In this document: positions 16,641-23,869 of the stretch, piece by piece
Layout of the letters: each line of letters starts with the position of its first letter
Numbering within the stretch: position 1 is the first letter of the stretch
DNA from: CADEDH01 sp041394285
Lineage (GTDB): Bacteria; Actinomycetota; Acidimicrobiia; Acidimicrobiales; SZUA-35
Reading direction: 5' to 3'
Assembly (NCBI GenBank): GCA_041394285.1
Contig: JAWKIL010000019.1
Coordinates: forward strand, 1 to 64,000
DNA: 64,000 bases
Notes under the pieces: generated by a model
The model's database searches: none
The model's input: the letters and a program-made list of their open reading frames with translations, nothing else
What the model was told of the DNA's origin: nothing
Position numbers and translations under genes: made by a program

Positions 16641-17509
16641 CCTGGCACTCCTGAACGTTCCCAGATCCATTCAAACGTTCGCTCGAAGATGCTGAACAGG
16701 CCGGCACCGGCCTTTCGGGAGCGGACGAGCAGGGTCGGCGACTCGATGCCCCGCTGCGTCGGCATGTAGGGCTGAACTACGGCGACGGTGTGGTCCACCA
16801 CCATGATGTTGAACCGGATGGTGTTGTTGTAGGTGCGGATCTCGAGCTGCTCACGGTGCTCCGGGGCCAGGCGCTGGTGCACGCGCTGACTGAGTATCTG
16901 TAGGTTCATCTCAGTCAGGGTCGAGAGCTGCCCGGCGTTGTAGCCCTCCTCTTCCTCGCGGCGCTGCATCGCCGTCTGCCATGGGGCGAGGAAGGCGCAG
17001 CGCACCTTCGCTCCCGACTCGATCAGGGCTCGAAGCTCGTCGTCGGGGAACTGCTGGCAGATGAGGTTGAGCGATAGCCCGACGGCGTCGATCGACTTCG
17101 CTCCGTCGAACAGGTCCCGGAGGGGTACCTGGGTGATGAACTCCGAGCGGGTGACGAACACGGCCTCGACATCGGCGAACCGCGTGCCGAGCATCTGATG
17201 TACGAGGTCGTCGTCACTGTTGGTGCTGTCGGCTCGAACCGGGGCAGCCCGTGAGACGATTCCGGCGGCAATGAGGGCATCGCCGGGTGGTACGGCGTTC
17301 GTCGTCTCCCAGCGCTCGACCACGCCAGCTGTGACCTCCCAGCCGAGCATGGGGCTGAGCACTTCAGCGAACTCGCCCGGCGTCATGCCGAGGCGTTGCC
17401 GGGCGGAGCTGATATGGCTCCGTGCGATCGCGCCCATGTCGGGCTGATAGCCGCCCCGGCTGTGGATGCTGACAACCTCCGCCTGGCGGTCGTCGTCGCC
17501 GGTGTTCAT
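16637..17509 (-). CDS. XRE-type HTH protein with DUF5919-like carboxyl domain
   Basis: 290 residues. An amino HTH (about 27-75: HISSARQRLGMTPGEFAEVL, then WEVTAGVVERWE) is of the Streptomyces XRE/telomere-associated type. The carboxyl part (about 115-285) contains SIDAVGLSLNLICQQFP, EEGYNAGQLS, EIRTYNNTIRFNIMVVD and a final GLFSIFERTFEWIWE, which I recognise as the DUF5919 pattern. The fold may be related to phospholipase-D-like domains, but no HKD motif is seen, so a sensing rather than catalytic role is inferred. It overlaps both neighbours by ATGA, indicating tight coupling with the HTH protein and the phosphatase. Confidence 0.75.
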   Translation of the reverse strand: MNTGDDDRQAEVVSIHSRGGYQPDMGAIARSHISSARQRLGMTPGEFAEVLSPMLGWEVTAGVVERWETTNAVPPGDALIAAGIVSRAAPVRADSTNSDDDLVHQMLGTRFADVEAVFVTRSEFITQVPLRDLFDGAKSIDAVGLSLNLICQQFPDDELRALIESGAKVRCAFLAPWQTAMQRREEEEGYNAGQLSTLTEMNLQILSQRVHQRLAPEHREQLEIRTYNNTIRFNIMVVDHTVAVVQPYMPTQRGIESPTLLVRSRKAGAGLFSIFERTFEWIWERSGVPG

Positions 17510-17955
17510 CCGGCCTGCGCCCTTCGCTGCTGGCTCGGCGGCTTCTCTCTCTGAGGTCGAGGTATGCCCATCTGGCCGTAGAGGTGGATGACCTCAGTGC
17601 GCAGCTCGTCTACCTGGTCCTGCACCAGCGCGATTACTGCTCGCCACTCCTGCTCGACTTCGGTCGGCGACCTGGTTTCACCCATGTCCGGCCCGAGCGG
17701 GATGCCGGCGATGGCGGCCGCCGCCAGGAGCACATCGGCTGGCGGCATGGCACGGCCGTTGATCCAGTTGCTGATCGCCGACTCCGAGTATCCGTCCTCG
17801 GGTCCGATGCCGAACTCCTTGAGGCGGGCAGCGAACTTCGTCCCCGACCCCGTCGCCTGGCGCGCCTGGTGCATGACCTCGCGGATCACTGCGGGGATCT
17901 CGATGCCGTCGGGTGCCTCGTGAGGGGTCATCGCTTCTGAGTGTAGGAACATCAC
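17506..17955 (-). CDS. XRE-family HTH regulator
   Basis: 149 residues. The HTH spans about residues 35-85 (GTKFAARLKEFGI, then SESAISNWINGRAMPPADVL). A helical stretch (EQEWRAVIALVQDQVDELRTEV) predicts a coiled coil for dimerisation. It is the first gene of the leftward operon HTH - HTH/DUF5919 - phosphatase. A perfect inverted repeat lies directly upstream of its start, suggesting autoregulation. It is transcribed divergently from the excisionase-like gene, so it may also control element excision, as the main repressor of other AICEs does. Confidence 0.75.
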   Translation of the reverse strand: MMFLHSEAMTPHEAPDGIEIPAVIREVMHQARQATGSGTKFAARLKEFGIGPEDGYSESAISNWINGRAMPPADVLLAAAAIAGIPLGPDMGETRSPTEVEQEWRAVIALVQDQVDELRTEVIHLYGQMGIPRPQREKPPSQQRRAQAG

Positions 17956-17983
17956 TGAGAAGCTTGTAGTACCTCGCTTCTCA
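17956..17983. promoter_or_regulatory. TGAGAAGC-N12-GCTTCTCA inverted repeat
   Basis: Perfect 8-bp arms at 17956-17963 and 17976-17983, starting 1 bp from the XRE gene start and about 105 bp before the divergent excisionase-like gene. A further half-site GCTTCTGA lies inside the XRE gene at about 17934. The position suits an operator for the XRE protein. Confidence 0.6.
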
Positions 17984-18086
17984 CGCTAGTATTCGAGCTT
18001 GTCAGGCAAGATACGTGCTTCTGGAGCGATTCTGCGGGACGGATCGGCCTGAAGACGTGAACGAGCCTGGAGATGAGGAGACAGAC

Positions 18087-18305
18087 GTGGTTCGTCGAAC
18101 CTACACAGTGCATGAGGCTGCCGGCCTGCTCGGGATCTCTCGGAGCACGGCGTACGAGTGCGTGAGGACGGGCGAGCTGCCGTCGTTGCGGTTTCGTCGT
18201 CGGATCGTGATTCCGGCTCACGCTCTGGAGCAGCTGATCGAAGCGGCTGGCCTCGCGGCGCCGCTGGCCGGCACGGGAACCGAGGGCCCGGCGTCGTTCC
18301 AGTAG
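18087..18305 (+). CDS. Excisionase-like HTH_17 protein
   Basis: 72 residues from GTG 18087, which follows GATGAGGAGAC. The sequence YTVHEAAGLLGISRSTAYEC, then RTGELPSLRFRRRIVIP is the MerR-like HTH_17/excisionase fold with its wing. Proteins of this kind act as recombination directionality factors in actinomycete integrative elements. It is divergent from the XRE operon across 131 bp and followed by a strong terminator. Here it is about 15 kb from the integrase gene instead of beside it, which is unusual. A regulator role for the transfer genes is an alternative. Confidence 0.75.
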   Translation: MVRRTYTVHEAAGLLGISRSTAYECVRTGELPSLRFRRRIVIPAHALEQLIEAAGLAAPLAGTGTEGPASFQ

Positions 18306-18310
18306 GTAGT

Positions 18311-18342
18311 GCCTCGGTCGGAGTTGGCGCTCCGACCGAGGC
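18311..18342 (+). terminator. Terminator hairpin after the excisionase-like gene
   Basis: Perfect 13-bp stem (GCCTCGGTCGGAG / CTCCGACCGAGGC) with a 6-nt loop, 5 bp after the stop codon. It is followed by GAGTTGTCC with only a weak T-run. Confidence 0.75.
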
Positions 18343-18482
18343 GAGTTGTCCTACTCACGGGGAGCGGTACAAGCGCTTCGAGCGTAGCTCGGGGGCTCCT
18401 GGTGGGTCGGGCTGTGTAACCCAATCAACCCAACAATCGGCCCCGGTTCGGGGTCACCCAATGACCAGGAGCAATGAGAGCT

Positions 18483-18881
18483 ATGGCTATTTATCGACTT
18501 CCTGTCGATCCGCAGTGGCAGTCCTTCTTGAAGGGGTGCGTGGACGTTGCCGGTGTTGCGCGTTCGAGAGCAGGGAGAACACCGGGGTGCAGGCCACGGA
18601 CCGGGAGACCGAACATCCGATGTGGGAGGTGGCGGTCATCTACAAGGTGGCCGACGACCGTAGGGGCGGAGACGATCTATGTGCGGGTCCCGCACCCGAA
18701 GGTGCCGGAGGTGCTGGGCCAGGTCCCGGTGTTCGGTGGCCTGGAGGCGGACACAAGCCCGCCTACCCGGATGGTCGGGGTGGGGTGAACTCGGCGTGAG
18801 TTCACGGCCCGGACAATCTCGACGGGCCCGGCCCCGTCGGCCCGCACCACCGCCCGGGCTGCGGCCCCGGCTCGGGCGTGA
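18483..18881 (+). pseudogene. Frameshifted small AICE protein
   Basis: Three reading-frame pieces join into one plausible protein: MAIYRLPVDPQWQSFLKG in frame 0, TDRETEHPMWEVAVIYKVAD in frame 2, then GAETIYVRVPHPKVPEVLGQ and FGGLEADTSPPTRMVG again in frame 0. An in-frame TGA at 18786 is followed by the likely end REFTARTIST to 18881. The pattern (a phrase such as PMWEVAVIYK, a short beta-rich body, a basic tail) is like the small conserved proteins found before tra and rep genes in Streptomyces elements. Either it is decayed or the sequence has indel errors. The function is unknown. Confidence 0.5.
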
Positions 18882-19157
18882 GGCGGTGCCGGCCTGACCT
18901 TGTGACCTCGGCCCTGGGTGGGGTCGGGGTGGCGACCAGGAGCTTGCCGACGGTTCGGCCTGCCGACGCTCATTGGAGATGACGTGCATGGCATGAAGCG
19001 GCCCGGCGGCTCCTGATCCCTGCGGCCCCGCCTGGCGGCTTCCTGGAAGGTCCCGGGGGTCACTGGCGATCGCTTGCGTACGAGTGGCGCAGGTTCCCGC
19101 ATCGGTGCGGGCTCGGGCACGACACGAAATCAGGCCCAGGTGAAGGAGTGCGTAGGG

Positions 19158-19526
19158 GTGTCGATCGTGATGGAAGAGACGGTGGTGGAAGTGCCGGCGG
19201 GTCTGCGGTTGCGGGCGTCGGTGGATGATTCGGCCCGGTGGGCCGCCGCGGTGGCCGGTATCCCCCTGGAGGCCGAGCTGGTGGCGGCGGCCCGACCCAG
19301 GGTGCCCTTCGGTGCGGTCCTGCTGGCGGTGGCGCAGCGGGTGGGGGCGTCGATCGCGGCCCGGTTGGAGGCGACGTTCCCGGCCCTGCCTGGGGCGCAG
19401 GTGGACGACGAGGTGTCGGTGGCGGCGGTGGAGTGGCTGCGGGATCAGGCCGACGGGTTCGCTGCGGCGGCGCTCGGGTTCGCCCGCTCGATGGTGGAAG
19501 GAGAGTCCGATGCTGTGGCGGTGTGA
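19158..19526 (+). CDS. Hypothetical helical protein of the transfer gene cluster
   Basis: 122 residues from GTG 19158, which is 9 nt after AAGGAG; GTG 19167 or ATG 19170 are alternatives. It is Ala-rich and helical, with LRLRASVDDSARWAAAVAG, ARLEATFPALPG and QVDDEVSVAAVEWLRDQADG. There is no signal peptide or membrane segment. I do not recognise a family. It is the first of a run of ten overlapping or nearly touching genes ending at the TraB-like gene, so it probably belongs to the transfer or replication operon. Confidence 0.55.
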   Translation: MSIVMEETVVEVPAGLRLRASVDDSARWAAAVAGIPLEAELVAAARPRVPFGAVLLAVAQRVGASIAARLEATFPALPGAQVDDEVSVAAVEWLRDQADGFAAAALGFARSMVEGESDAVAV

Positions 19527-19662
19527 CCGGTCCCGGGCGGATCGCTCGGATGAACCCCGGGTGTCCCGGGAGCAGGCGGCGGCGATGGTCGCTGCAGGCC
19601 ACCAGGTCGACACGGTGGCGGCCCTCGTCCGGGGCGGCCGGCGGTTCGGTGGTCGGTCGTGA
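19510..19662 (+). CDS. Small hypothetical protein, 50 residues
   Basis: ATG at 19510 follows a strong ribosome-binding site (GAAGGAGAGTCCG), and the frame overlaps the preceding gene by 17 bp. It contains SREQAAAMVAAGHQVDTVAA, an amphipathic helix with an HTH-like look, and a basic tail (GGRRFGGRS). The next gene begins with GTG inside its stop. The function is unknown. Confidence 0.5.
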   Translation: MLWRCDRSRADRSDEPRVSREQAAAMVAAGHQVDTVAALVRGGRRFGGRS

Positions 19663-19943
19663 TCGGCCGGTATGCCAAGGGTCTGACCGCTGGTGATGAC
19701 GAGGTGGTCTGGTCCCAGATGCGGGACTACTGGCTGTCGACGGGGCAGCTCACCCAGGCCCAGGTCGATTCGATCGGGGTCGACACCGAACACGGCTTCC
19801 GTCAGCTCGGGTTGTGGGCGTCGTGGGGCCACGGCTCGGAGTGGGATCCGCAGGCCCAGACGGCCGATACCTGGTTCTCCTCAGCGGGTGCCAGGACGGA
19901 GATGGCGGCCTGGGGCGATGACCAGCAGAGGGGGTCGTCGTGA
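19659..19943 (+). CDS. Small hypothetical protein, Trp-rich
   Basis: 94 residues from GTG 19659, overlapping the previous stop by 4 bp (GTGA). It is acidic with many Trp (VVWSQMRDYWLSTGQ, LWASWGHGSEWDP). The amino part with its WSQMRDYWL helix may bind a partner. No known domain is seen. It is followed by a 4-bp overlap with a tiny membrane protein. It shares Trp richness with the paralogous pair at 20340-20908, but no clear alignment. Confidence 0.5.
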   Translation: MIGRYAKGLTAGDDEVVWSQMRDYWLSTGQLTQAQVDSIGVDTEHGFRQLGLWASWGHGSEWDPQAQTADTWFSSAGARTEMAAWGDDQQRGSS

Positions 19944-20080
19944 TCCTCAAGACTCCCAGGCCGCCGGAGTCGGAGGCGCCGCATTGGCAGGTCGTGGTGA
20001 TGACGGTCGTGTGGTTGGGCGGTGGTGCTGCCCTGATGCTGGCACTGGTCGGCAATTTCGTTGTGCAGGTGGTCCGCTGA
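19940..20080 (+). CDS. Tiny single-pass membrane protein, 46 residues
   Basis: The GTG at 19940 overlaps the previous stop (GTGA), and the stop overlaps the next ATG (TGATG). A polar Pro-rich amino end (KTPRPPESEAPHW) precedes one hydrophobic segment (VVVMTVVWLGGGAALMLALV). Its size and position are like the small Spd-type membrane proteins of Streptomyces plasmids that help spread DNA between mycelial compartments; this is inference. Confidence 0.55.
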   Translation: MILKTPRPPESEAPHWQVVVMTVVWLGGGAALMLALVGNFVVQVVR

Positions 20081-20340
20081 TGGCCCGCCGTAAGTCGTAC
20101 CCGCACCTGCTTACGCCGGGGCAGGCGGTGGAGGTGTTGACGGCCCGCAAGACGAGGCCGCAGCCGTGGAGGGTCACGGCGGTGTTGGACCGGCTGGCGG
20201 ATCAGCGGGGCCGGGAGCTGGTGGAGAAGCGGGTGGCGGCGTTCTGGGCGCCCCTACCAGCCAGGGCACGGGTCCGTCGTGGTCCGGCGGTGCCGTGGGG
20301 CAAGGGCGACCAGCTCGCCATGTTCGAGGAGGTGCAGTGA
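20080..20340 (+). CDS. Small basic hypothetical protein, 86 residues
   Basis: ATG 20080 overlaps the previous stop by 1 bp, and the stop overlaps the next ATG by 1 bp. It is basic, with HLLTPGQAVEVLTARK, WRVTAVLDRLADQRGRELVE and a tail VPWGKGDQLAMFEEVQ. The TPGQAVEVL and AVLDRLADQRG helices could form a small DNA-binding fold, but no known family is recognised. Confidence 0.55.
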   Translation: MARRKSYPHLLTPGQAVEVLTARKTRPQPWRVTAVLDRLADQRGRELVEKRVAAFWAPLPARARVRRGPAVPWGKGDQLAMFEEVQ

Positions 20341-20600
20341 TGCGAGATGAACAGCAACGGTTGTGGGCTGAGTCGTGGGCGGGGTGGAAGGTGACCCCGC
20401 CGGGGGTGCCGTCGGGGAGCGGTTACAACGCCTTGCACAAGCAGTCGGGCGGGTTCGGTCGGCTGAGCGCTCCGGATCCGCCGTGGATGGACCGGATTCC
20501 TCATCGGTTCTGGGACGACAGCGAGGTCCAGGCCCAGGCCGACGCGTGGGGCCCCCGGTGGCATGACGAGTGGGCCGACGACGATGGCGCGGTCTGGTGA
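20340..20600 (+). CDS. Trp-rich small protein, paralogue A
   Basis: 86 residues with both ends overlapping neighbours by 1 bp (TGATG). The pattern is LWAESWAGWK, GYNALHKQSGG, PHRFWDD, then ADAWGPRWHDEW. The same ordered motifs occur in the next gene, so the two are tandem paralogues that arose by duplication. The protein is acidic, with no signal or membrane segment. I do not recognise a family. Conserved W-x-S-W-x-G-W and GYNALH blocks suggest a defined binding fold. Confidence 0.6.
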   Translation: MRDEQQRLWAESWAGWKVTPPGVPSGSGYNALHKQSGGFGRLSAPDPPWMDRIPHRFWDDSEVQAQADAWGPRWHDEWADDDGAVW

Positions 20601-20908
20601 TGGCGTCGTGGGATGACAAAGAGGCGGCGCAGCGGGCGTGGGTGCAGTCCTGGGATGGCTGGAACCGGTTGCCCGATGACGTGGTGTATGACCCGTACGG
20701 GGCCCGGGTTGGCTACAACGCCCTGCACGGTGAGTCCGGTGGGGGCGGCAAGTATGACCGCCCGGAGTTCGTGTGGGGCAGCCGCGGCGGCGACCCCGGT
20801 GTCCCGGACCGGTTTTGGGACCCGACCGACGTCGACCGCCTCGTGGCCGAGTGGGGGGCCGGTTGGAACGACCCCATGCCCACCGACGACAAGGGCTGGT
20901 CCTCATGA
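20600..20908 (+). CDS. Trp-rich small protein, paralogue B
   Basis: 102 residues beginning MASWDDKEAAQRAW. Motifs shared with paralogue A in the same order: AWVQSWDGWN, GYNALHGESGG, PDRFWDP, and AEWGAGWNDP. It has about 16 extra residues around KYDRPEFVWGSRGG. It overlaps the upstream stop by 1 bp and the downstream ATG by 4 bp. The function is unknown; co-translation with A suggests that the two may form a hetero-oligomer. Confidence 0.6.
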   Translation: MASWDDKEAAQRAWVQSWDGWNRLPDDVVYDPYGARVGYNALHGESGGGGKYDRPEFVWGSRGGDPGVPDRFWDPTDVDRLVAEWGAGWNDPMPTDDKGWSS

Positions 20909-21174
20909 CGCTGTTCGACACGGGCGACTACTGGCGTCACCCGGCTCTGTGGCCGCCGGTGATGGAGGATGATGTGTCGTTGGATGAGCAGGCCCGATGG
21001 GTGTGGCCGGCGTCGTTCCCGATTGACGGCGACACGTGGGATGCCGATACGGGTCGCGAGACCTGGGACATGAACGACTGGTCGGTGCGTGACGCTTACC
21101 GGAACTGGGTTCAAGACGGCAGGCCGGACGAGGGGTTGGCCGAGTACAGGGCCGACGTGTGGGGCGAGCGGTGA
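20905..21174 (+). CDS. Small acidic Trp-rich protein, 89 residues
   Basis: MTLFDTGDYWRHPALWPP begins the protein; later segments are ARWVWPASFPIDGDTWDAD and RDAYRNWVQDGRPDEGLAEY. Like its neighbours it is acidic and rich in Trp, but it lacks the GYNALH block. It overlaps the upstream gene by 4 bp (ATGA) and the next ATG by 1 bp. No family is recognised. Confidence 0.5.
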   Translation: MTLFDTGDYWRHPALWPPVMEDDVSLDEQARWVWPASFPIDGDTWDADTGRETWDMNDWSVRDAYRNWVQDGRPDEGLAEYRADVWGER

Positions 21175-21290
21175 TGACCGAGGACCAGGCGGTCGAGCTG
21201 CTGTGGCCCGGCATCACCAGCACGAGGGATTGGAGCGACGCGGCGGGCGAGGGCCGGCCGAGTGGGGCATGGAGGCAATGCTGTGAGTGA
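21174..21290 (+). CDS. Very small ORF before the TraB-like gene, 38 residues
   Basis: ATG 21174 overlaps the previous stop (TGATG). It encodes MTEDQAVELLWPGITSTRDW and a short tail ending QCCE, and its last 8 bases overlap the GTG start of the TraB-like gene. Its main role may be translational coupling of traB; it could also be an authentic micro-protein. Confidence 0.4.
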   Translation: MTEDQAVELLWPGITSTRDWSDAAGEGRPSGAWRQCCE

Positions 21291-22773
21291 CGAGATGGGG
21301 TGGTGGGAGCAGGCTCCCATCGTTGATGTGGAACCGAACCGCCGGGTGAAGATCCGCCGGTTCGTGCGCCTGGTGGGCCTGGTGATGGGTCTCGCGCGTA
21401 TCTGGTGGCCGGTCTTGCCGGTTGCTGTGTTCCTGGCGGTGTGGGGCCCGCTGGGTGGTCTGCTGGAGGGCCTGGTCATGGCCGGCGTGGTGGTGGTCTC
21501 TCCGAGGGTGCGGGGCTCGCTGCGGTCGGCGCCGATGCGGTCGGTGGAGCGGCTGTTCGCCTGGCGGTGGCCGGCGATCGCGTCGCATGCCGGGCTGATC
21601 ACCCCGGCTCATGGGGGTATCCGGTTCCCGGATCTGTTGTCGGTGGGCTTCGGTGGTCGGTGGTGGCGGCCGGAGTCGGTGTCGCTGGTGTTGCGGGTGT
21701 TGCCGTCGCAGGAGGATCAGGGGGCGTGGCCGAAGATGGCCCGGCGTCTCGGTATCCAGCTCGGCTACTCGCTCGCTACCCCGGTGGTGCTCGACGCCCT
21801 GCGGCTCGAGGTCCGCCTGCGGCGTGAGGTGCTGCCCACGATGCTCGAGCTCGGGGCCGATGTGAAGGTGGACGGCCTGTTCGATGACCCGCACCGGGTC
21901 CCGCTCGGGGTGTCGTCTCTCGGTGGTCATGTGGTGTGGGAACTGGACCGGCCCACGTCGACGAGTGTGTTCGTGGGCGGCGGGATGGGGGGCGGCAAGT
22001 CGAGCGTGGTCAACACCGGCCTGGGCTGGTTCCACCGGCAGCTCTGGTTGGGGCGGCCGGGAGGCGATCGATCGACCCGAAAGGGCTCGGGGATTTCATG
22101 TGGTGCGAGTCGTGGAATTTGTCGGTGTGCCAGACCGACGAGCGCGTGGCGGGCCATCAACTACGTGAACGACGAGATGCACCGCCGGGCCGCCATCCTG
22201 CGCCGATTGAAGCTCCGCACCTGGGTTGACCTGCCGGAGTCGGAGATGGCCCGGTTCGGGGGGCGGATTCTCCTGGTGGTCGATGAGCTACTGAACTTCT
22301 TTCTGTGGAAGGGCGGCAACGACAAGGCCGCCGCGCTGCGGGCGAAAGAGGCGTGGGTCCAGTTGGAGAAGATCACCAGCATGGGTCGGGCGCTCGGGGT
22401 CAACGTGATCCTGGCCACCCAGCACCCGATCGCTGAGCACCTGGGCCCTTACGGGTCCACGATGATCGCCAACACGGCCGGCCGTATCGGCATCGGTGCG
22501 TTGGAGCCGTTCGGGGCGAAGACCCTGTTCAAAGAGTCGGGGGAGGCGATCGCTGCCCGTACCCGTCAGGTGATCCCGGGTCGCATGTTCGTCATGGCCC
22601 TCAACGGTGATGAGGGCTCGGGGTTGCCGATGCCGGCGCAGGCGTTCTTCCCGTCGGATCGGTTCGTGGCGTCCCTGCCCGAGCTGCCGGCGGCCCCGGA
22701 GCGGTTGGTGCACCGGTTCGACCGGTTCGCAGATGAGCAAGCGATCGAGGTGGAAGAGGTGCTGGTCGGATGA
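21283..22773 (+). CDS. TraB-like FtsK/SpoIIIE DNA translocase (two compensating frameshifts)
   Basis: About 496 residues from GTG 21283 (GGAGG 8 bp upstream). An amino-terminal membrane region (about 30-70) precedes the motor domain. Walker A is GGGMGGGKSS with Lys239; Walker B is ILLVVDELLN with Asp334-Glu335; ILATQHP follows later. This is the plan of AICE transfer proteins, which move double-stranded DNA at hyphal contacts. Between 22060 and about 22155 the annotated frame loses similarity, whereas the +2 frame reads SIDPKGLGDFMWCESWNLSV, which belongs between Walker A and B. Two compensating indels, real or sequencing errors, therefore affect about 30 residues. Confidence 0.82.
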   Translation: MSDEMGWWEQAPIVDVEPNRRVKIRRFVRLVGLVMGLARIWWPVLPVAVFLAVWGPLGGLLEGLVMAGVVVVSPRVRGSLRSAPMRSVERLFAWRWPAIASHAGLITPAHGGIRFPDLLSVGFGGRWWRPESVSLVLRVLPSQEDQGAWPKMARRLGIQLGYSLATPVVLDALRLEVRLRREVLPTMLELGADVKVDGLFDDPHRVPLGVSSLGGHVVWELDRPTSTSVFVGGGMGGGKSSVVNTGLGWFHRQLWLGRPGGDRSTRKGSGISCGASRGICRCARPTSAWRAINYVNDEMHRRAAILRRLKLRTWVDLPESEMARFGGRILLVVDELLNFFLWKGGNDKAAALRAKEAWVQLEKITSMGRALGVNVILATQHPIAEHLGPYGSTMIANTAGRIGIGALEPFGAKTLFKESGEAIAARTRQVIPGRMFVMALNGDEGSGLPMPAQAFFPSDRFVASLPELPAAPERLVHRFDRFADEQAIEVEEVLVG

Positions 22774-23222
22774 GCGGTATCGGTGACAAGACGGTCAAGA
22801 GCCTCGCCCCCCAGAGCTGGACCAGTGTGCTGGTGTGGGCGGTCCTGGTGGTCATCTTCGTGTCGGCCCCGATCCAGGCCACCAAGCTCGTGGTCGAGGT
22901 CGTGGGCGGTACCGGGCGGTGGGTGGCCTACACGGCGTTCGCTGACTGCGGCACGGAACCACCGTTGGAGTGGATGACAGCCAAGAAATGCGACGGGCAG
23001 GGCGTCAACACCGACGGGACGCCGACGGCGTTCAACCTCGACCCCAATAGCCCGCAGTCGCAGGGCGTGGTCGACCAGGCTGTTGCTCAGGTCAACGATC
23101 TGCACCGGGTGGTCGCCAACCGCTTCGAGATCACCAGCACGACGGGGGGCGACCGGTTCGTCCAGGCCGACGACGCCACCCGGGCCACCACCGGCAGCGC
23201 ACCAGTGGAGGAGCGGCCGTGA
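22770..23222 (+). CDS. Single-pass membrane protein of the transfer operon
   Basis: 150 residues, overlapping traB by 4 bp (ATGA). It has a cytoplasmic amino end, one membrane segment at about 19-37 (VLVWAVLVVIFVSAPI), then a soluble domain with two Cys (ADCGTE, AKKCDG) and a helix DQAVAQVNDLHRVVANRF. It is probably anchored with the soluble part outside, where the Cys pair could form a disulfide. It is a candidate spread or pilus-independent transfer accessory protein; this is inference from position. Confidence 0.6.
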   Translation: MSGIGDKTVKSLAPQSWTSVLVWAVLVVIFVSAPIQATKLVVEVVGGTGRWVAYTAFADCGTEPPLEWMTAKKCDGQGVNTDGTPTAFNLDPNSPQSQGVVDQAVAQVNDLHRVVANRFEITSTTGGDRFVQADDATRATTGSAPVEERP

Positions 23223-23605
23223 TCCTCGTTCTCACTGTGTGGCTGATGCGGCTCACGTGGGCAGTGCTGGTCGCCTGGCTCCGCCTGACGGTAGCGATAG
23301 CCCGGTCCTGCGCTGGTCTCTCCCACCGAGCCCGGACTCGACGCCAACTCCGCCACGGGCCCCCGCCGATGGTGTCATGGCAGTGGTGGCACGCTGCCGG
23401 CGGAGCGCTCGCCGCGCTGGCCCAGGTCGCCACCCCCGCTGAGGCGGCTCGCGCACTGCGCACGGTGAACCCGCAACCGGAGGTGGTGGTGGCGCTCCAC
23501 CACCTGGCCACGGCCGAAGGTGTCTCGGTCGATCTGGCGGCCTGGTCATTGGCGGTCGCTGACGTGTTGGTGCAGCCGGCCCCGGTGGAGGTGGTGTCGT
23601 GGTGA
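23219..23605 (+). CDS. Small membrane-associated protein, 128 residues
   Basis: GTG 23219 overlaps the upstream stop by 4 bp. The amino end is hydrophobic (LVLTVWLMRLTWAVLVAWLR), followed by a basic stretch (HRARTRRQLRHG) and an Ala-rich helical domain containing AALAQVATPAEAARALRTV and VVVALHHLATAEGVS. It resembles the small Spd proteins of Streptomyces conjugative elements in size, topology and position. The next frame begins inside its stop. Confidence 0.55.
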   Translation: MILVLTVWLMRLTWAVLVAWLRLTVAIARSCAGLSHRARTRRQLRHGPPPMVSWQWWHAAGGALAALAQVATPAEAARALRTVNPQPEVVVALHHLATAEGVSVDLAAWSLAVADVLVQPAPVEVVSW

Positions 23606-23869
23606 CCCCAGACGACAGTCACCTGATCGGACGGGCCCTGTCATGGCGGCCGGGCCCGTGGCCTCATCTGGAACTTGATGCCCCCGACCTGGCCTCCACG
23701 CTGGCCGCGCTGGGGGAAGGGATCAGTGCGGCTTCCTCGGTGTCGGGCCAGCGATTGGGACGACCAGGCCCAGGTTGAGCATTGGACCCACCTGTGGCAC
23801 ACGTTCGACGCGCTGGGCTCCGACCTGGAACGCATGGCCACCGACGACAACTGGCCCGGACAATGGTGA
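23602..23869 (+). pseudogene. Small gene with an internal frameshift
   Basis: The GTG at 23602 opens a frame reading VTPDDSHLIGRALSWRPGPW and ASTLAALGEGISAASSVSG, which stops at 23778. The neighbouring frame continues naturally with DWDDQAQVEHWTHLWHTF and ends DDNWPGQW at 23869. A one-base indel near 23750 would join them into a protein of about 89 residues. This may be a true frameshift or a base-calling error. The function is unknown. Confidence 0.45.
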
